Positions 35,964-45,365 of a stretch of 64,000 nt of DNA are shown here, piece by piece. Source of the stretch: Ignavibacteriales bacterium UBA1304. Its GTDB lineage: Bacteria; Bacteroidota; Ignavibacteria; Ignavibacteriales; Ignavibacteriaceae. Under the pieces are notes generated by a model. That model was not told where the DNA came from. It searched no databases and saw only the letters and a program-made list of their open reading frames with translations. A program made the translations under genes and the position numbers. The stretch lies in NCBI GenBank assembly GCA_002307295.1, contig DBTY01000034.1:119328-183327 (forward strand), read 5' to 3'. Numbering within the stretch: position 1 is the first letter of the stretch; each line of letters starts with the position of its first letter.

Positions 35964-35995
35964 AAACGCCTCATAATTTAAATAGTTTTGCGGAC

Positions 35996-38089
35996 TTATA
36001 CCAAACCTAACGCCGTTAAAATGACGTCAATTATTTTTATTCCAATAAATGGAACTAACAGACCGCCAAATCCGTAAATCAAAAGATTTCTTCTTAATAT
36101 AACGCTTGCTCCTGTTGGGCGGTATTTAACTCCCTTTAACGCTAACGGCACAAGCATAATAATTATAATTGCATTAAATATAACCGCGCTTAATACCGCG
36201 CTTTGCGGCGACGCAAGATGCATTAAATTCAAAGCTGAAAGAGGCCCTTTGTTCATGCTTTGCGCAAATAAACCAGCAGTTATTGCAGGAATAATTGCGA
36301 AATATTTTGCTACGTCGTTTGCAATACTAAAAGTCGTCAGAGCTCCGCGAGTCATTAGTAACTGTTTGCCGACTTCCACAACTTCAATAAGTTTTGTTGG
36401 ATTGCTGTCAAGATCGACCATATTGCCGGCTTCGCGAGCAGCCTGCGTGCCTGAGTTCATTGCAATGCCTACGTCAGCCTGAGCTAAAGCCGGAGCGTCG
36501 TTAGTGCCGTCTCCTATCATTCCAATCATATAGCCTTTAGCCTGCTCGTCGCGGATTTTTTTAAGTTTATCTTCCGGTTTAGCTTCTGCAATAAACTCGT
36601 CAACGCCCGCTTCAGCGGCTATTGCTGTAGCTGTCAAAGGATTATCTCCAGTTATCATAACTGTTCTTATGCCCATTCTGCGCAGTTGAGCAAACCTTTC
36701 TTTTATTCCGCCTTTAACCACGTCTTTAAGTTCAATAACGCCAAGAGCTTCATAATTTTCTGCAACTACAAGAGGCGTAGAACCGGATTTAGAAATATCA
36801 TTGACTCTCTGCTGAATTTTATCGTCAAATTTTCCGCCGGCGCTTATAACATAATCCTTAATTGCGGCTGCGGAGCCTTTGCGTATAATTCTCTTTTCGC
36901 CTCCATTTTCGGGATGAATATCTACTCCGCTCATTTTTGTTTGAGCGGTAAACGGAATAAAATGCGCTTCAAGCTCTGAAATATCGCGCCCTCTCAAACC
37001 GTATTTTTCTTTTGCCAGAATAACAATCGATCTGCCTTCCGGCGTTTCGTCAGAAAGAGAAGAGAGCTGCGCGGCGTCTCCAATTCTTTCCTGCGATACT
37101 CCGTCTGCCGGATAAAACTCAGACGCCATTCTGTTGCCTAATGTAATTGTGCCCGTTTTATCAAGAAGCAGAACGTCAATATCTCCTGCCGCTTCAACGG
37201 CTCTTCCGCTTGTGGCAATTACGTTATGGCTCATCAGTCTGTCCATTCCGCTGATGCCTATTGCGCTAAGAAGTCCGCCAATAGTAGTTGGAATTAAACA
37301 AACTAACAACGCTACCAATATAGTAATAGAAGCGAATTCGCTTGAAGGTATTTTACTATATGGTTGATAAAAGTCAATAAATATTCTTAGCGTTATTACT
37401 ACAAGAAGAAAAATAATTGATAATCCAGATAGCAAAATAGACAATGCTATTTCGTTTGGAGTCTTTTTTCTTGTAGCGCTTTCAACTAAAGAAATCATAC
37501 GGTCTAAAAAAGTATCGCCTGGATTAGTAGTAATTTTTATTACTATTTTATCGCTAATTACTTTTGTGCCGCCTGTGACCGCGCTTCTATCTCCTCCGCT
37601 TTCGCGTATAACAGGAGCGGATTCCCCAGTAATAGCGGACTCGTCAACGCTTGCAATGCCTTCTATTACTTCGCCGTCAGCGGGTATAACGTCGCCTGTT
37701 TCGCAAACCACAACGTCGCCGACTCTCAGGTCGATAGCCGAAACAATTACTTCTTTATTCCCCTGAAGTTTTCTTCCGGTAGTAGTAGTACGCGCATTTT
37801 TTAAACTATCGCTTTGAGCTTTGCCTCTTCCTTCGGCTACAGCTTCGGCAAAGTTTGCAAACAAGACTGTAAACCACAGCCATAATATTATCTGTAAATT
37901 AAACCCGGAGTAATAACCGCGGACTAAACTTTCTACAAACAAAAACGACGAAAGCAGCGCGCCTATAGCGACCATAAATATTACCGGGTTCTTCATCAAT
38001 AATTTTGGATTCATTTTTGTAAACGAATCAATTATCGCTTGTTTTATTATAGCTTTATCAAATAAACCTTTTTTATTCTTTTCCATCAT
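35996..38089 (-). CDS. kdpB: Potassium-transporting P-type ATPase subunit KdpB
   Basis: The 697-residue P-type ATPase has the phosphorylation site D310 in LLLDKTGTITLGN. The actuator TGES motif is in DESAITGESAPV, the KGS-type nucleotide motif lies at about 400, and MITGDNPLTATAIAAEAGVDEFIAEA and GMIGDGTNDAPALAQADVGIAM form the hinge. Seven membrane segments fit the Kdp type. It hydrolyses ATP to drive potassium through KdpA. It lies 32 bases upstream of kdpC and 30 bases after kdpA. Confidence 0.98.
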   Translation of the reverse strand: MMEKNKKGLFDKAIIKQAIIDSFTKMNPKLLMKNPVIFMVAIGALLSSFLFVESLVRGYYSGFNLQIILWLWFTVLFANFAEAVAEGRGKAQSDSLKNARTTTTGRKLQGNKEVIVSAIDLRVGDVVVCETGDVIPADGEVIEGIASVDESAITGESAPVIRESGGDRSAVTGGTKVISDKIVIKITTNPGDTFLDRMISLVESATRKKTPNEIALSILLSGLSIIFLLVVITLRIFIDFYQPYSKIPSSEFASITILVALLVCLIPTTIGGLLSAIGISGMDRLMSHNVIATSGRAVEAAGDIDVLLLDKTGTITLGNRMASEFYPADGVSQERIGDAAQLSSLSDETPEGRSIVILAKEKYGLRGRDISELEAHFIPFTAQTKMSGVDIHPENGGEKRIIRKGSAAAIKDYVISAGGKFDDKIQQRVNDISKSGSTPLVVAENYEALGVIELKDVVKGGIKERFAQLRRMGIRTVMITGDNPLTATAIAAEAGVDEFIAEAKPEDKLKKIRDEQAKGYMIGMIGDGTNDAPALAQADVGIAMNSGTQAAREAGNMVDLDSNPTKLIEVVEVGKQLLMTRGALTTFSIANDVAKYFAIIPAITAGLFAQSMNKGPLSALNLMHLASPQSAVLSAVIFNAIIIIMLVPLALKGVKYRPTGASVILRRNLLIYGFGGLLVPFIGIKIIDVILTALGLV

Positions 38090-38119
38090 ATATCCAATAT
38101 TTATTCATATATAAATTCG

Positions 38120-39811
38120 CTAAAAGCTTACGCCTGAATTCATTAATAGCTGTTCAATAAGCGGTCCCAGAGAAAGAGCAGGAAAAAATGTTAATGCGCC
38201 CACTATAATGATTATGCCAAATAACAGAACGCTGAAGATAAAGTTATCCGTAGTGAGCGAACCCGCCGATAAAGGAGTAATTTTTTTCTTTACCAGGCTG
38301 CCCGCTATTGCCAATATTGGCACAATAACGCCGTAACGGCCAATTAACATTCCAAGTCCAATCATAATATTATAGAAAGCAGTATTTGCATTCAGTCCAG
38401 CAAACGCGCTTCCATTATTGCCTGCCGCCGATGCAAATGTATACAGAACTTCTGAAAATCCATGCGGACCGGAGTTTAGCATACTTGATGTTCCGCTTTT
38501 TGTAATCAGCGCAATAGAACTAAAAACAAGTATCACAAAACTCGGCGCAAGAACGGCAAGGATAGACCATTTAACTTCAAACGATTCTATCTTTTTACCT
38601 AAATATTCAGGAGTTCGGCCAATCATAAGTCCCGCGATAAAAACAGTAAGAATAATAAAAATTATCATTCCGTATAACCCGGAACCGACGCCGCCAAATA
38701 TTATTTCGCCCAGCATCATATTTGTCATAGCCACAAATCCAGCCATTGGCGAAAGCGAACTATGCATAGCGTTAACAGACCCGTTTGAAGCGGCTGTTGT
38801 AGTAGTTGAATATAAAACAGAATTCATAACGCCGAACCTTGTTTCCTTCCCTTCCATCAATCCGCTTGCATGAAACACATTATTGGTGGAACATTCTGAA
38901 GCATACGAGACAAAAAATCCGAACGCTAATAGGAATAACATTACGCAGTATATCATCCATGCATGCTTTGAAGATTTTACCATTTTTCCGTAAGTAAATA
39001 TTAATCCGGAAGGAATAAGTATTAAGAAAAGCACATAAAGAAAATTCGTAAGCGGAGTTGGATTTTCAAATGGGAAAGCGCTGTTTGCATTAAAAAAGCC
39101 GCCTCCATTTGTCCCAATTTGTTTAATTGCAATTTGCGAAGCAGCCGGGCCAAGCGGAATAGTCTGTTTTGCGCCTTCTAACGTTGTAACGTCAGCGTAC
39201 GAAGTAAAAGTCTGAACTACTCCCTGTCCAATTATAACAACGGAAAACAGAATTGCTATTGGAAGCAAAACATATAAAACAGATTTAACCAAATCGTTCC
39301 AAAAATTGCCAAGGCTTTTCCCCTGACGCGTAACGATGCCTCTCGTCAAGGCGAACAGGACTGCAATCCCCGTTGCGGCGCTTACAAAATTTTGCACTGT
39401 TAAACCGATCATCTGTACAAAATAGCTTAATGTGGTTTCGCCGGCATAAGACTGCCAGTTAGTATTAGTTACAAAACTTATTGCAGTATTTATAGCTAAA
39501 AATATTTCTACATTAGGCAGTTTCTGCGGATTTAAAGGCAAATACTGCTGAAACGCCTGTATTAGAACAAGAAATACTATTCCAATAAAATTAAAAATCA
39601 GCACGCTGAAACAATAAGTTTTCCAATCCATCTCAGCAGTCGCGTCAATTTTAAAGAATCCAATAAGATAATTTTCTATTTTTGTAAGAAAAGCAGGCAA
39701 TCTGCTTTCCCTGTTAAAGACCAAATTAATATACCAGCCAATCAGTGGAGAAAGCAGCGTTAGCAGCGCAAAAAAGGCTAATATTTGCAATATATCATTA
39801 AATTTGAACAT
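38120..39811 (-). CDS. kdpA: Potassium-transporting ATPase subunit KdpA
   Basis: This 563-residue membrane protein has about ten helices and is related to the potassium channel superfamily. Selectivity-filter-like loops are visible: FVTNTNWQSYAGE in the first repeat, QIGTNGGGFFNANSAFPFENPT in the second, and SAAGNNGSAFAGLNANT and a SVNAMHSSLSPMAG loop further on. It binds and conducts potassium in the KdpFABC complex. It begins 19 bases after the kdpF stop. Confidence 0.97.
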   Translation of the reverse strand: MFKFNDILQILAFFALLTLLSPLIGWYINLVFNRESRLPAFLTKIENYLIGFFKIDATAEMDWKTYCFSVLIFNFIGIVFLVLIQAFQQYLPLNPQKLPNVEIFLAINTAISFVTNTNWQSYAGETTLSYFVQMIGLTVQNFVSAATGIAVLFALTRGIVTRQGKSLGNFWNDLVKSVLYVLLPIAILFSVVIIGQGVVQTFTSYADVTTLEGAKQTIPLGPAASQIAIKQIGTNGGGFFNANSAFPFENPTPLTNFLYVLFLILIPSGLIFTYGKMVKSSKHAWMIYCVMLFLLAFGFFVSYASECSTNNVFHASGLMEGKETRFGVMNSVLYSTTTTAASNGSVNAMHSSLSPMAGFVAMTNMMLGEIIFGGVGSGLYGMIIFIILTVFIAGLMIGRTPEYLGKKIESFEVKWSILAVLAPSFVILVFSSIALITKSGTSSMLNSGPHGFSEVLYTFASAAGNNGSAFAGLNANTAFYNIMIGLGMLIGRYGVIVPILAIAGSLVKKKITPLSAGSLTTDNFIFSVLLFGIIIIVGALTFFPALSLGPLIEQLLMNSGVSF

Positions 39812-39830
39812 CTACGCATTCCTTAATTAA

Positions 39831-39926
39831 TTAAAACTTTTCAGGTTTAACAAGAGTATATATCAGGTACACAAGAACCGCCAGCATTATAGCCAACGAA
39901 ATAACAATTTCAAATGTGGTTTCCAT
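39831..39926 (-). CDS. kdpF: Small membrane subunit KdpF
   Basis: The ATG at 39926, preceded by AAGGAGACGAT (a strong ribosome binding site), opens a frame of 31 residues. It begins METTFEIVISLAIML and ends TLVKPEKF, with a single membrane helix at about 6-25. Length, the Y-x-x-L-V-K-P-E-K-F type C terminus and the place directly before kdpA match KdpF, a stabilising peptide of the Kdp complex. It is easily missed because of its size. Confidence 0.9.
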   Translation of the reverse strand: METTFEIVISLAIMLAVLVYLIYTLVKPEKF

Positions 39927-39987
39927 ATCGTCTCCTTTTTTATTCGGATGAAATTTAGCTCGCTTTATGTAAATACCAAATACGCTT

Positions 39988-40022
39988 TTATATAAAAGAT
40001 ATAAAGATTTTATAAAGATTTT
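39988..40022 (-). promoter_or_regulatory. Tandem 11-bp repeats upstream of kdpF, likely KdpE sites
   Basis: ATAAAGATTTT occurs twice without a gap (40001-40011 and 40012-40022), preceded by the related TATATAAAAGAT. On the minus strand this reads AAAATCTTTAT, repeated with an 11-base period. OmpR-family regulators such as KdpE bind direct repeats about one helical turn apart, and known KdpE sites are T/A-rich. The block lies 62-96 bases upstream of the kdpF start, in the divergent gap with the trmO-like gene. Confidence 0.55.
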
Positions 40023-40117
40023 AATTAAGGGGCATAATTCAAGCGTATTTGTTAAATTTACATTTTAATTGTTTAAGTTTTAATAATTTATCAACACTCT
40101 TAATAAAAGCCTTTAAT

Positions 40118-40900
40118 TTGAATCAGCTAATAATTGAACCAATCGGCATAATTCATTCGGAACAAAAATTCCGCTACGAAACCCCGCGCCAGGGAGTTTT
40201 AGAAACTTCTGCCGAATCCTACATAGAACTAAACGCGCATCTTAATTTTGAGCAGGCCGTAAAAGATTTAGATGGTTTTGAACGCATCTGGGTAATATAC
40301 CAATTCCATTTAAACGCTAATTGGAAACCCTTAGTTCAGCCGCCGCGCCATACTAGAAATAAAGTGGGGGTATTTGCAACGCGCGCGCCTTACCGCCCTA
40401 ACCCGGTTGGAATGAGCTGCGTAAAGCTAAACAGAGTGGAAGGTTTAAAAATATTTATTTCTAATTCCGATATCCTTGACGGCTCTCCTGTTATTGATAT
40501 TAAACCATATCTGCCATATTCGGATTCCTTTCCGGAAGCAAAGACAGGCTGGGTTAAACACGGGCTTGAAGAAATTTGCGAAGTAGTTTATTCGGAACAG
40601 GCTTTATTGAAAATTAACTGGCTAAAAAAAAACGGCAATATAAATCTTAAGAGCTTTGCAAAATTGCAGCTTGAGTTTAATCCCAAAGACAATTCGCGGA
40701 AACGAATTCAAATGCTTGAAGAAGGGAGTTATATTCTTTCTTACCGCACATGGAGAATAAAGTACTCAGCGCTAAACAAAAGCGCTACTGTTTCCATAGA
40801 AGATATTTTTTCCGGTTATTCAGAAAGCGAACTACATAACAGCGCTGAGGATAAATACGAAGACAAAGCTTTGCATAGAAAATTCAATGCGACATTTTAG
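40118..40900 (+). CDS. trmO: TrmO-like tRNA (t6A37)-N6-methyltransferase (TsaA domain)
   Basis: The TsaA/TrmO domain runs from IEPIGIIHSEQKFRYETPRQG to ILDGSPVIDIKPYLPYSDSF. The signature APYRPNPVGMSCVKL and DLDGFERIWVIYQFH are present. It uses S-adenosylmethionine to N6-methylate t6A37 in threonine tRNA. The open frame begins at a TTG at 40049, but the TTG at 40118 stands just before the conserved strand and gives 260 residues, close to the usual length. No strong ribosome binding site decides between them. It is divergent from kdpF. TsaB/TsaE, which make the t6A substrate, are encoded at 11502-12582. Confidence 0.88.
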   Translation: MNQLIIEPIGIIHSEQKFRYETPRQGVLETSAESYIELNAHLNFEQAVKDLDGFERIWVIYQFHLNANWKPLVQPPRHTRNKVGVFATRAPYRPNPVGMSCVKLNRVEGLKIFISNSDILDGSPVIDIKPYLPYSDSFPEAKTGWVKHGLEEICEVVYSEQALLKINWLKKNGNINLKSFAKLQLEFNPKDNSRKRIQMLEEGSYILSYRTWRIKYSALNKSATVSIEDIFSGYSESELHNSAEDKYEDKALHRKFNATF

Positions 40901-40941
40901 AAATCACGTAATTATGATATAAAACAAAGAGAGGATATTTT

Positions 40942-41727
40942 ATGATAATTGATTCACATTCCCACGTAATTCTACCTGTAGAAAAACACCTTGATATAAT
41001 GGCTAAAGAAGGCATCGACAAAACGGTTTTATTTTCAACTTCAATTCATCCTGAAAATGCGGCTAATTATTCCGAATATAAAAAAGAATTAACGCAACTG
41101 CATAAAATTATTAGCGGAGAAGTTAACTCGATTGATTCAAGGATTAACGCAATTAACGAGTTAAAACAAATTACAAACGCTTACCCCGATAAGTTTGTCG
41201 GTTTTGGCCCTTATCCGTTAGGATTAGATTTAACGCAAACCGAAGACTGGATAAACAAATACATTATTGAAAATTCATTTAAAGGGATTGGCGAATTAAC
41301 AGTAAGCGAAGGACAAATAAACAAGACCGAAAATGTTTTTAAATCAATTTCGGACTATGGCAAATATCCATTATGGTTCCATACTTTTAATCCGCTAACG
41401 CTAAAAGATATAAATGAACTTTTAGATTACGCAAAGAAATATCCCAATGTCATAGTTATTCTTGGCCATGGCGCGGGGAGTTTTTGGCTAAACATATTAG
41501 AAGAAATTGTAGACCTAAAAAATGTTTATTTTGATATTTCGGCGTCGTTTACTACGCATTCTGTAAAAATTGCTTCAGAGCTGATACCAGAGCGCGTATT
41601 ATTCAGCGTTGATATGCCATATAATAGTCCTGCTGTAATGAAAAAGATAGTTGACGAAAGTATAAATGACAACAATATTAAAAAGCTGATATTAGCCGAA
41701 AATATCAAAAACTTATTAGATATATAA
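40942..41727 (+). CDS. Amidohydrolase family 2 (metal-dependent hydrolase)
   Basis: This protein has 261 residues and a TIM-barrel amidohydrolase pattern. The N-terminal metal motif is IDSHSHV (H6, H8), followed by LWFHTFNP and VILGHGAGSFW with further ligand histidines. VLFSVDMPYN near the end supplies the conserved aspartate. Such enzymes hydrolyse or decarboxylate small molecules, and the substrate is not evident. GAGAGGATATTTT gives a ribosome binding site before the ATG. Neighbours give no pathway link. Confidence 0.82.
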   Translation: MIIDSHSHVILPVEKHLDIMAKEGIDKTVLFSTSIHPENAANYSEYKKELTQLHKIISGEVNSIDSRINAINELKQITNAYPDKFVGFGPYPLGLDLTQTEDWINKYIIENSFKGIGELTVSEGQINKTENVFKSISDYGKYPLWFHTFNPLTLKDINELLDYAKKYPNVIVILGHGAGSFWLNILEEIVDLKNVYFDISASFTTHSVKIASELIPERVLFSVDMPYNSPAVMKKIVDESINDNNIKKLILAENIKNLLDI

Positions 41728-41819
41728 CATTTAAGCGTGTTTGCATTTATAACGCGCTTAGCATATTTTAACTGACGCTTTCAAATTAACAAATTACAAT
41801 TAATCTAAAATTATTGAAC

Positions 41820-43412
41820 ATGCTTAAAAAAGAAAAAGTCCTTAATCTTATACGGGAACTTTGGAACGCGCCAGAAGAAAAGAACCGGGATATTGAACGC
41901 ATTGCAAATTATCATAAATTGAAAACGGACGAGAATAATCCTGATTCTGTAGACGCCGATACATGGGATAATTTGAATATGAATAATCTTTTTGAAAAAA
42001 TGGATTATAATATTTCCTGTTTCGGTCAGCAATATTTGTATCACAATTTAAGAACGTATAAAAATGATTTCTCAACCTTAGAACGCTATTCAGAGAAGTA
42101 TGATATTTTTATTAAGAATAGTCAGCTAAGAGAAAAGCTGCAGGCTGCGTTAATAAATTTACGAAACTTAAACTCTTACAATCTTGCCAATTTGCTTTTT
42201 GCTCCCCTGCCGGAAAAACCGAAATACTATTTTGTTTTTTATTTGCTTTCGTTTCTTTCTTTTGCCTCGCTCATTGCAATATCAATTAAACCAGTATTTC
42301 TCTTTGCCTTTATACTTTTGGGATTAATAAATATAGCGGTAAACTGGTTGTATTCGTCAAGAATGTTTTCTCATTTTTCTGAACTGACGGGATTAAACGC
42401 TCTGCTTGGAGCCGCAATTAAGCTTGCTAAATGCAAGTCGGACGGCGTTAATATTGAACAGCTTGACGTATTGCAAAAAGAATTAAAAACCGCATGGCAG
42501 ATTAAGAAATCAATCGGGTGGCTTATAATAGATAAATCGCACTTAGACAGTATTGCCTTAGCGTTAGTCGAGTATCTTAATCAATTTCTGTTATTTGAAT
42601 TAATCACATTTTTACGGTCGCTAAACAAGTTAAAAAAATACAGAAAAGAATTGGTTAACATATTTGAAGCGGTAGCTTCATTAGACGCTGAAATAGCCGC
42701 CGCCGCTTATCTAAACAACTGCGGCCATTTTTGCCGGCCGGTTTTTAATAACCAGAACTCGTTTGATTTTACGTCGGTTTATCACCCTCTTTTAGAGGAC
42801 GCCGTATCAAATGATTTTAAAATAAACGATAAATCCGTTTTGATTACAGGCTCTAATATGGCGGGTAAAACCACGTTTATTAAAACTATTGGAGTTAATT
42901 TAATTCTTGCAAAAACAGCAGGTTTTGTTTTAGCCAAAGCAGCTTCAATACCCGATATGAAAGTCTTTGCGTCAATTAAAAGATCGGACGATATAATAAA
43001 CGGTAAAAGTTATTACTTTGCCGAAGTGGAAGAAATTTTGAAATTCATAAATAAAAGCGCCGACGGCTCTAATTATCTTTTTCTGATTGACGAAATATTT
43101 AAAGGAACCAATACCGCCGAAAGAATTTCGGCGTCTAAAGCAGTATTAAATTATTTAAGCGGCAACTCCATAGCTCTGGTTACAACCCACGATATTGAGC
43201 TTGAAGACCTGCTGAAAGAAAATTTTGAAATGTATAATTTTAGCGAACAAATAAAGGACTCGCAGGTTTACTTTGATTATAAAATAAAACAGGGAAAGTG
43301 CACTGGCAGAAACGCAATTAAGCTTTTAGAACTAAGCGGCTACCCAAAAGAAATAATCAACGAAGCTCTGGCGGAATATGAAACGTTTTCACATAAAGGA
43401 GTTAATATTTAA
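41820..43412 (+). CDS. Membrane-anchored MutS-like ATPase
   Basis: The 530-residue protein resembles only the core and ATPase domains of MutS. The ATPase has Walker A TGSNMAGKTTFIKT (about 346-359), Walker B YLFLIDEIFKGTN and LVTTHDIELEDL. The mismatch-recognition and connector domains of MutS1 are missing. Two adjacent membrane helices (about 130-175, YFVFYLLSFLSFASLIAI and VFLFAFILLGLINIAV) interrupt the core, so it is not the usual mismatch repair enzyme. Similar proteins are frequent in Bacteroidota and have no settled function. TTG at 41814 could extend it by two residues; the ATG is preferred. Confidence 0.85.
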   Translation: MLKKEKVLNLIRELWNAPEEKNRDIERIANYHKLKTDENNPDSVDADTWDNLNMNNLFEKMDYNISCFGQQYLYHNLRTYKNDFSTLERYSEKYDIFIKNSQLREKLQAALINLRNLNSYNLANLLFAPLPEKPKYYFVFYLLSFLSFASLIAISIKPVFLFAFILLGLINIAVNWLYSSRMFSHFSELTGLNALLGAAIKLAKCKSDGVNIEQLDVLQKELKTAWQIKKSIGWLIIDKSHLDSIALALVEYLNQFLLFELITFLRSLNKLKKYRKELVNIFEAVASLDAEIAAAAYLNNCGHFCRPVFNNQNSFDFTSVYHPLLEDAVSNDFKINDKSVLITGSNMAGKTTFIKTIGVNLILAKTAGFVLAKAASIPDMKVFASIKRSDDIINGKSYYFAEVEEILKFINKSADGSNYLFLIDEIFKGTNTAERISASKAVLNYLSGNSIALVTTHDIELEDLLKENFEMYNFSEQIKDSQVYFDYKIKQGKCTGRNAIKLLELSGYPKEIINEALAEYETFSHKGVNI

Positions 43413-43878
43413 CTAAGTCTGTTGATTTTTTCATTTGCAGATACGTCATCCGGGGATAAAAACCAAATTTCTGGTAAAACCCCAAAACTGATTCATGCCC
43501 TTCAGCGACGCCTAACAATATGCGCTCGCAGTTATTTTCATTTAGCCAGTTTATGCTGTTTTGCATAAGCGACCTGCCGTAATTATTTTTCCTATAATTC
43601 TCGTCAATAAACAGCGAATCAATTTCTCCTTTGCTCCCCTCTATTGTAGAAATGCAGTAACCAACAGGCGTAACGTCGTCCGTTATTATTTCTATACGTA
43701 TTTTATCGTCGTCATACTTATTAAATATTTCGCATCTTTTTTCAAACGTAAAAGTTTTAAAATGATCTTTAAAATAATTAGAATCCTTCAAATGCAGTTC
43801 GTTAAGTTTTTGCCACAGTGGTTTTATTATGCCAATTTTGGTTTTATCAATTAAAAGAAATTTACAATTATTCATCAA
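43402..43878 (-). CDS. GNAT-family N-acetyltransferase
   Basis: At 158 residues this is a single GNAT domain. The acetyl-CoA binding region is IDSLFIDENYRKNNYGRSLMQNSINWL (motif A, with R-x-x-x-Y-G-R in place of the common Q/R-x-x-G-x-G/A), and ERILLGVAEGHESVLGFYQKFGFYPRM is motif B. The acceptor is unknown. Its end overlaps that of the convergent MutS-like gene by 11 bases. Confidence 0.88.
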   Translation of the reverse strand: MMNNCKFLLIDKTKIGIIKPLWQKLNELHLKDSNYFKDHFKTFTFEKRCEIFNKYDDDKIRIEIITDDVTPVGYCISTIEGSKGEIDSLFIDENYRKNNYGRSLMQNSINWLNENNCERILLGVAEGHESVLGFYQKFGFYPRMTYLQMKKSTDLVKY

Positions 43879-43921
43879 TAATCATCCTTGTATTGCCGCT
43901 TATATAAAAACGGAATTACTT

Positions 43922-44653
43922 TCAGTCAGTAAGTTCAGAAATCTTAATAGTATATTTTTTTACAAAAGACAACAAATATTCAAAATGAATAGAATATACT
44001 TTTTGGTTTTCTCTTTTATGACACTCGTTTAGTCTTTTAATGAAGTTTGACTTATTCCCATCTTTTTCAATTTGGCTCCAATTTATATAAAAACCATGGC
44101 GTTGGTTATAAAGACTTATAATAAGCCTGCCGATTCTTCCATTAGCGTCATAAAACGGATGTATTTTTACAAACCTTCTATAAAACTCAACCGATGAAGA
44201 AATAGGATCAGGCGGATTTTCAGTCAACAATGCGAAACATTTTGATAAATCATTTTCTATTTCGCTACATGGAGACCCAATATATTTAAAGTTGCCGATA
44301 ATTCTGCTATCCGAACCTCCAAATCCAACACGTCCGCCGTTAGGATCTGAAGAAAGCCTAAGTTTGCCGGCATTAGATAGAATATCTTCAAATAAATACT
44401 CATGGAAAAACAACATCTGAGAAATAAAAAATTCCGGAAACATTTTATTCGTTCTGGCTAAGTTTATTACATTTTTACTTAATGCCGAAGTTTTTACTAT
44501 ATCTATCAATTGTAATATTTTGGGGATGTTCTTTTCAAGTTGCAGATAACGCGCGCGTAAAATTTTTTCCGCCGTTACAACGGTAACTTTAGTTTTACAG
44601 GGAAAGTCGTTTATTAATTCAGCTAAATACGATTGTTCATAATTAAGCGGCAA
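43922..44653 (-). CDS. Fic-domain protein, likely toxin of a Panacea-Fic pair
   Basis: The Fic core motif HPFYDANGRIGR is complete (H, F, D, N and both R present), with the flap-like GGRVGFGGSDSR upstream. It should transfer AMP or another nucleotide moiety to a protein target. The frame is open to an ATG at 44746, but that would overlap the upstream gene by 104 bases. TTG at 44653 overlaps it by only 11 and places PLNYEQSYLAEL at the N terminus, so it is preferred (243 residues). No S/T-x-x-x-E-G/N inhibitory helix is visible, so inhibition in trans is likely. The upstream gene encodes a Panacea/DUF4065 protein. Confidence 0.85.
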   Translation of the reverse strand: MPLNYEQSYLAELINDFPCKTKVTVVTAEKILRARYLQLEKNIPKILQLIDIVKTSALSKNVINLARTNKMFPEFFISQMLFFHEYLFEDILSNAGKLRLSSDPNGGRVGFGGSDSRIIGNFKYIGSPCSEIENDLSKCFALLTENPPDPISSSVEFYRRFVKIHPFYDANGRIGRLIISLYNQRHGFYINWSQIEKDGNKSNFIKRLNECHKRENQKVYSIHFEYLLSFVKKYTIKISELTD

Positions 44654-45260
44654 ACCATCTATTGTACTTTTTTTCAAAGTCTTTTTGATTTTTTTCTTCA
44701 AGTTCCAAATACTCTGCATAAGAATTGAAACAAACAGGTTTTTCACTTTCTGTTTTAGGCATATCTAAAATATATGCATAATGAAGGTCTGTCTCTATTG
44801 GATAAAACAACTTAGACTCGTCTATAGGAAAGTTTTTTGCAAAGTTTAATTTTGAATAAAATTTCTTAATCGCATTTTCATCAATTACGCCGTCATTAGG
44901 CGCTTCCCGCCAGGGTATATCTTTATGGGTCATTGCCGAAAGAGTTACAGCGTCATATTTTATATAATTAGAAAGCACAAAATCAACAAACTTTTTTACA
45001 TCTGGCAATAACTCAAACGCGCCGTTAAAATCAGAGGTTATAGCCGCTTTGCCAAATTTTTTATAATGCGCATATACTGCAAGATTAACCGGACCATACT
45101 GCCATTTTACAAAATGATCTGCAAGAATTTTTTCATTCGCGACCAAACTCCATACGTACGTATAATAAAGCAGTTTTTGCAACTTTAACGGAGTAATGCC
45201 GCTGACAGAAAAATCTTTCTGATTTTTAAGAATATAATATGATAATTCTAATGCAGTCAT
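44643..45260 (-). CDS. Panacea (DUF4065/SocA-like) domain protein, likely antitoxin
   Basis: The 205-residue protein shows the Panacea/DUF4065 pattern. ITPLKLQKLLYYTYVWSL (22-39), the core FVKWQYGPVNLAVYAHYKKFG (about 50-70) and LSAMTHKDIPWREAP (about 108-122) are all present. The domain is known as an exchangeable antitoxin that neutralises many unrelated toxins (PanAT systems). A 50-residue acidic/basic tail beyond the domain could contact the partner. It lies upstream of and overlaps a Fic gene, so the pair fits an antitoxin-first toxin-antitoxin operon. Activity is inferred from domain and order. Confidence 0.85.
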   Translation of the reverse strand: MTALELSYYILKNQKDFSVSGITPLKLQKLLYYTYVWSLVANEKILADHFVKWQYGPVNLAVYAHYKKFGKAAITSDFNGAFELLPDVKKFVDFVLSNYIKYDAVTLSAMTHKDIPWREAPNDGVIDENAIKKFYSKLNFAKNFPIDESKLFYPIETDLHYAYILDMPKTESEKPVCFNSYAEYLELEEKNQKDFEKKYNRWFAA

Positions 45261-45365
45261 CTTTTATAAAACAATTATTCCTTAATATAATTACTTCTGT
45301 TTTTATGGGAATAGTAATACTTCTTTTCTAATATAGGAAATTCTTCCTCATTTGCCAAATATTTT

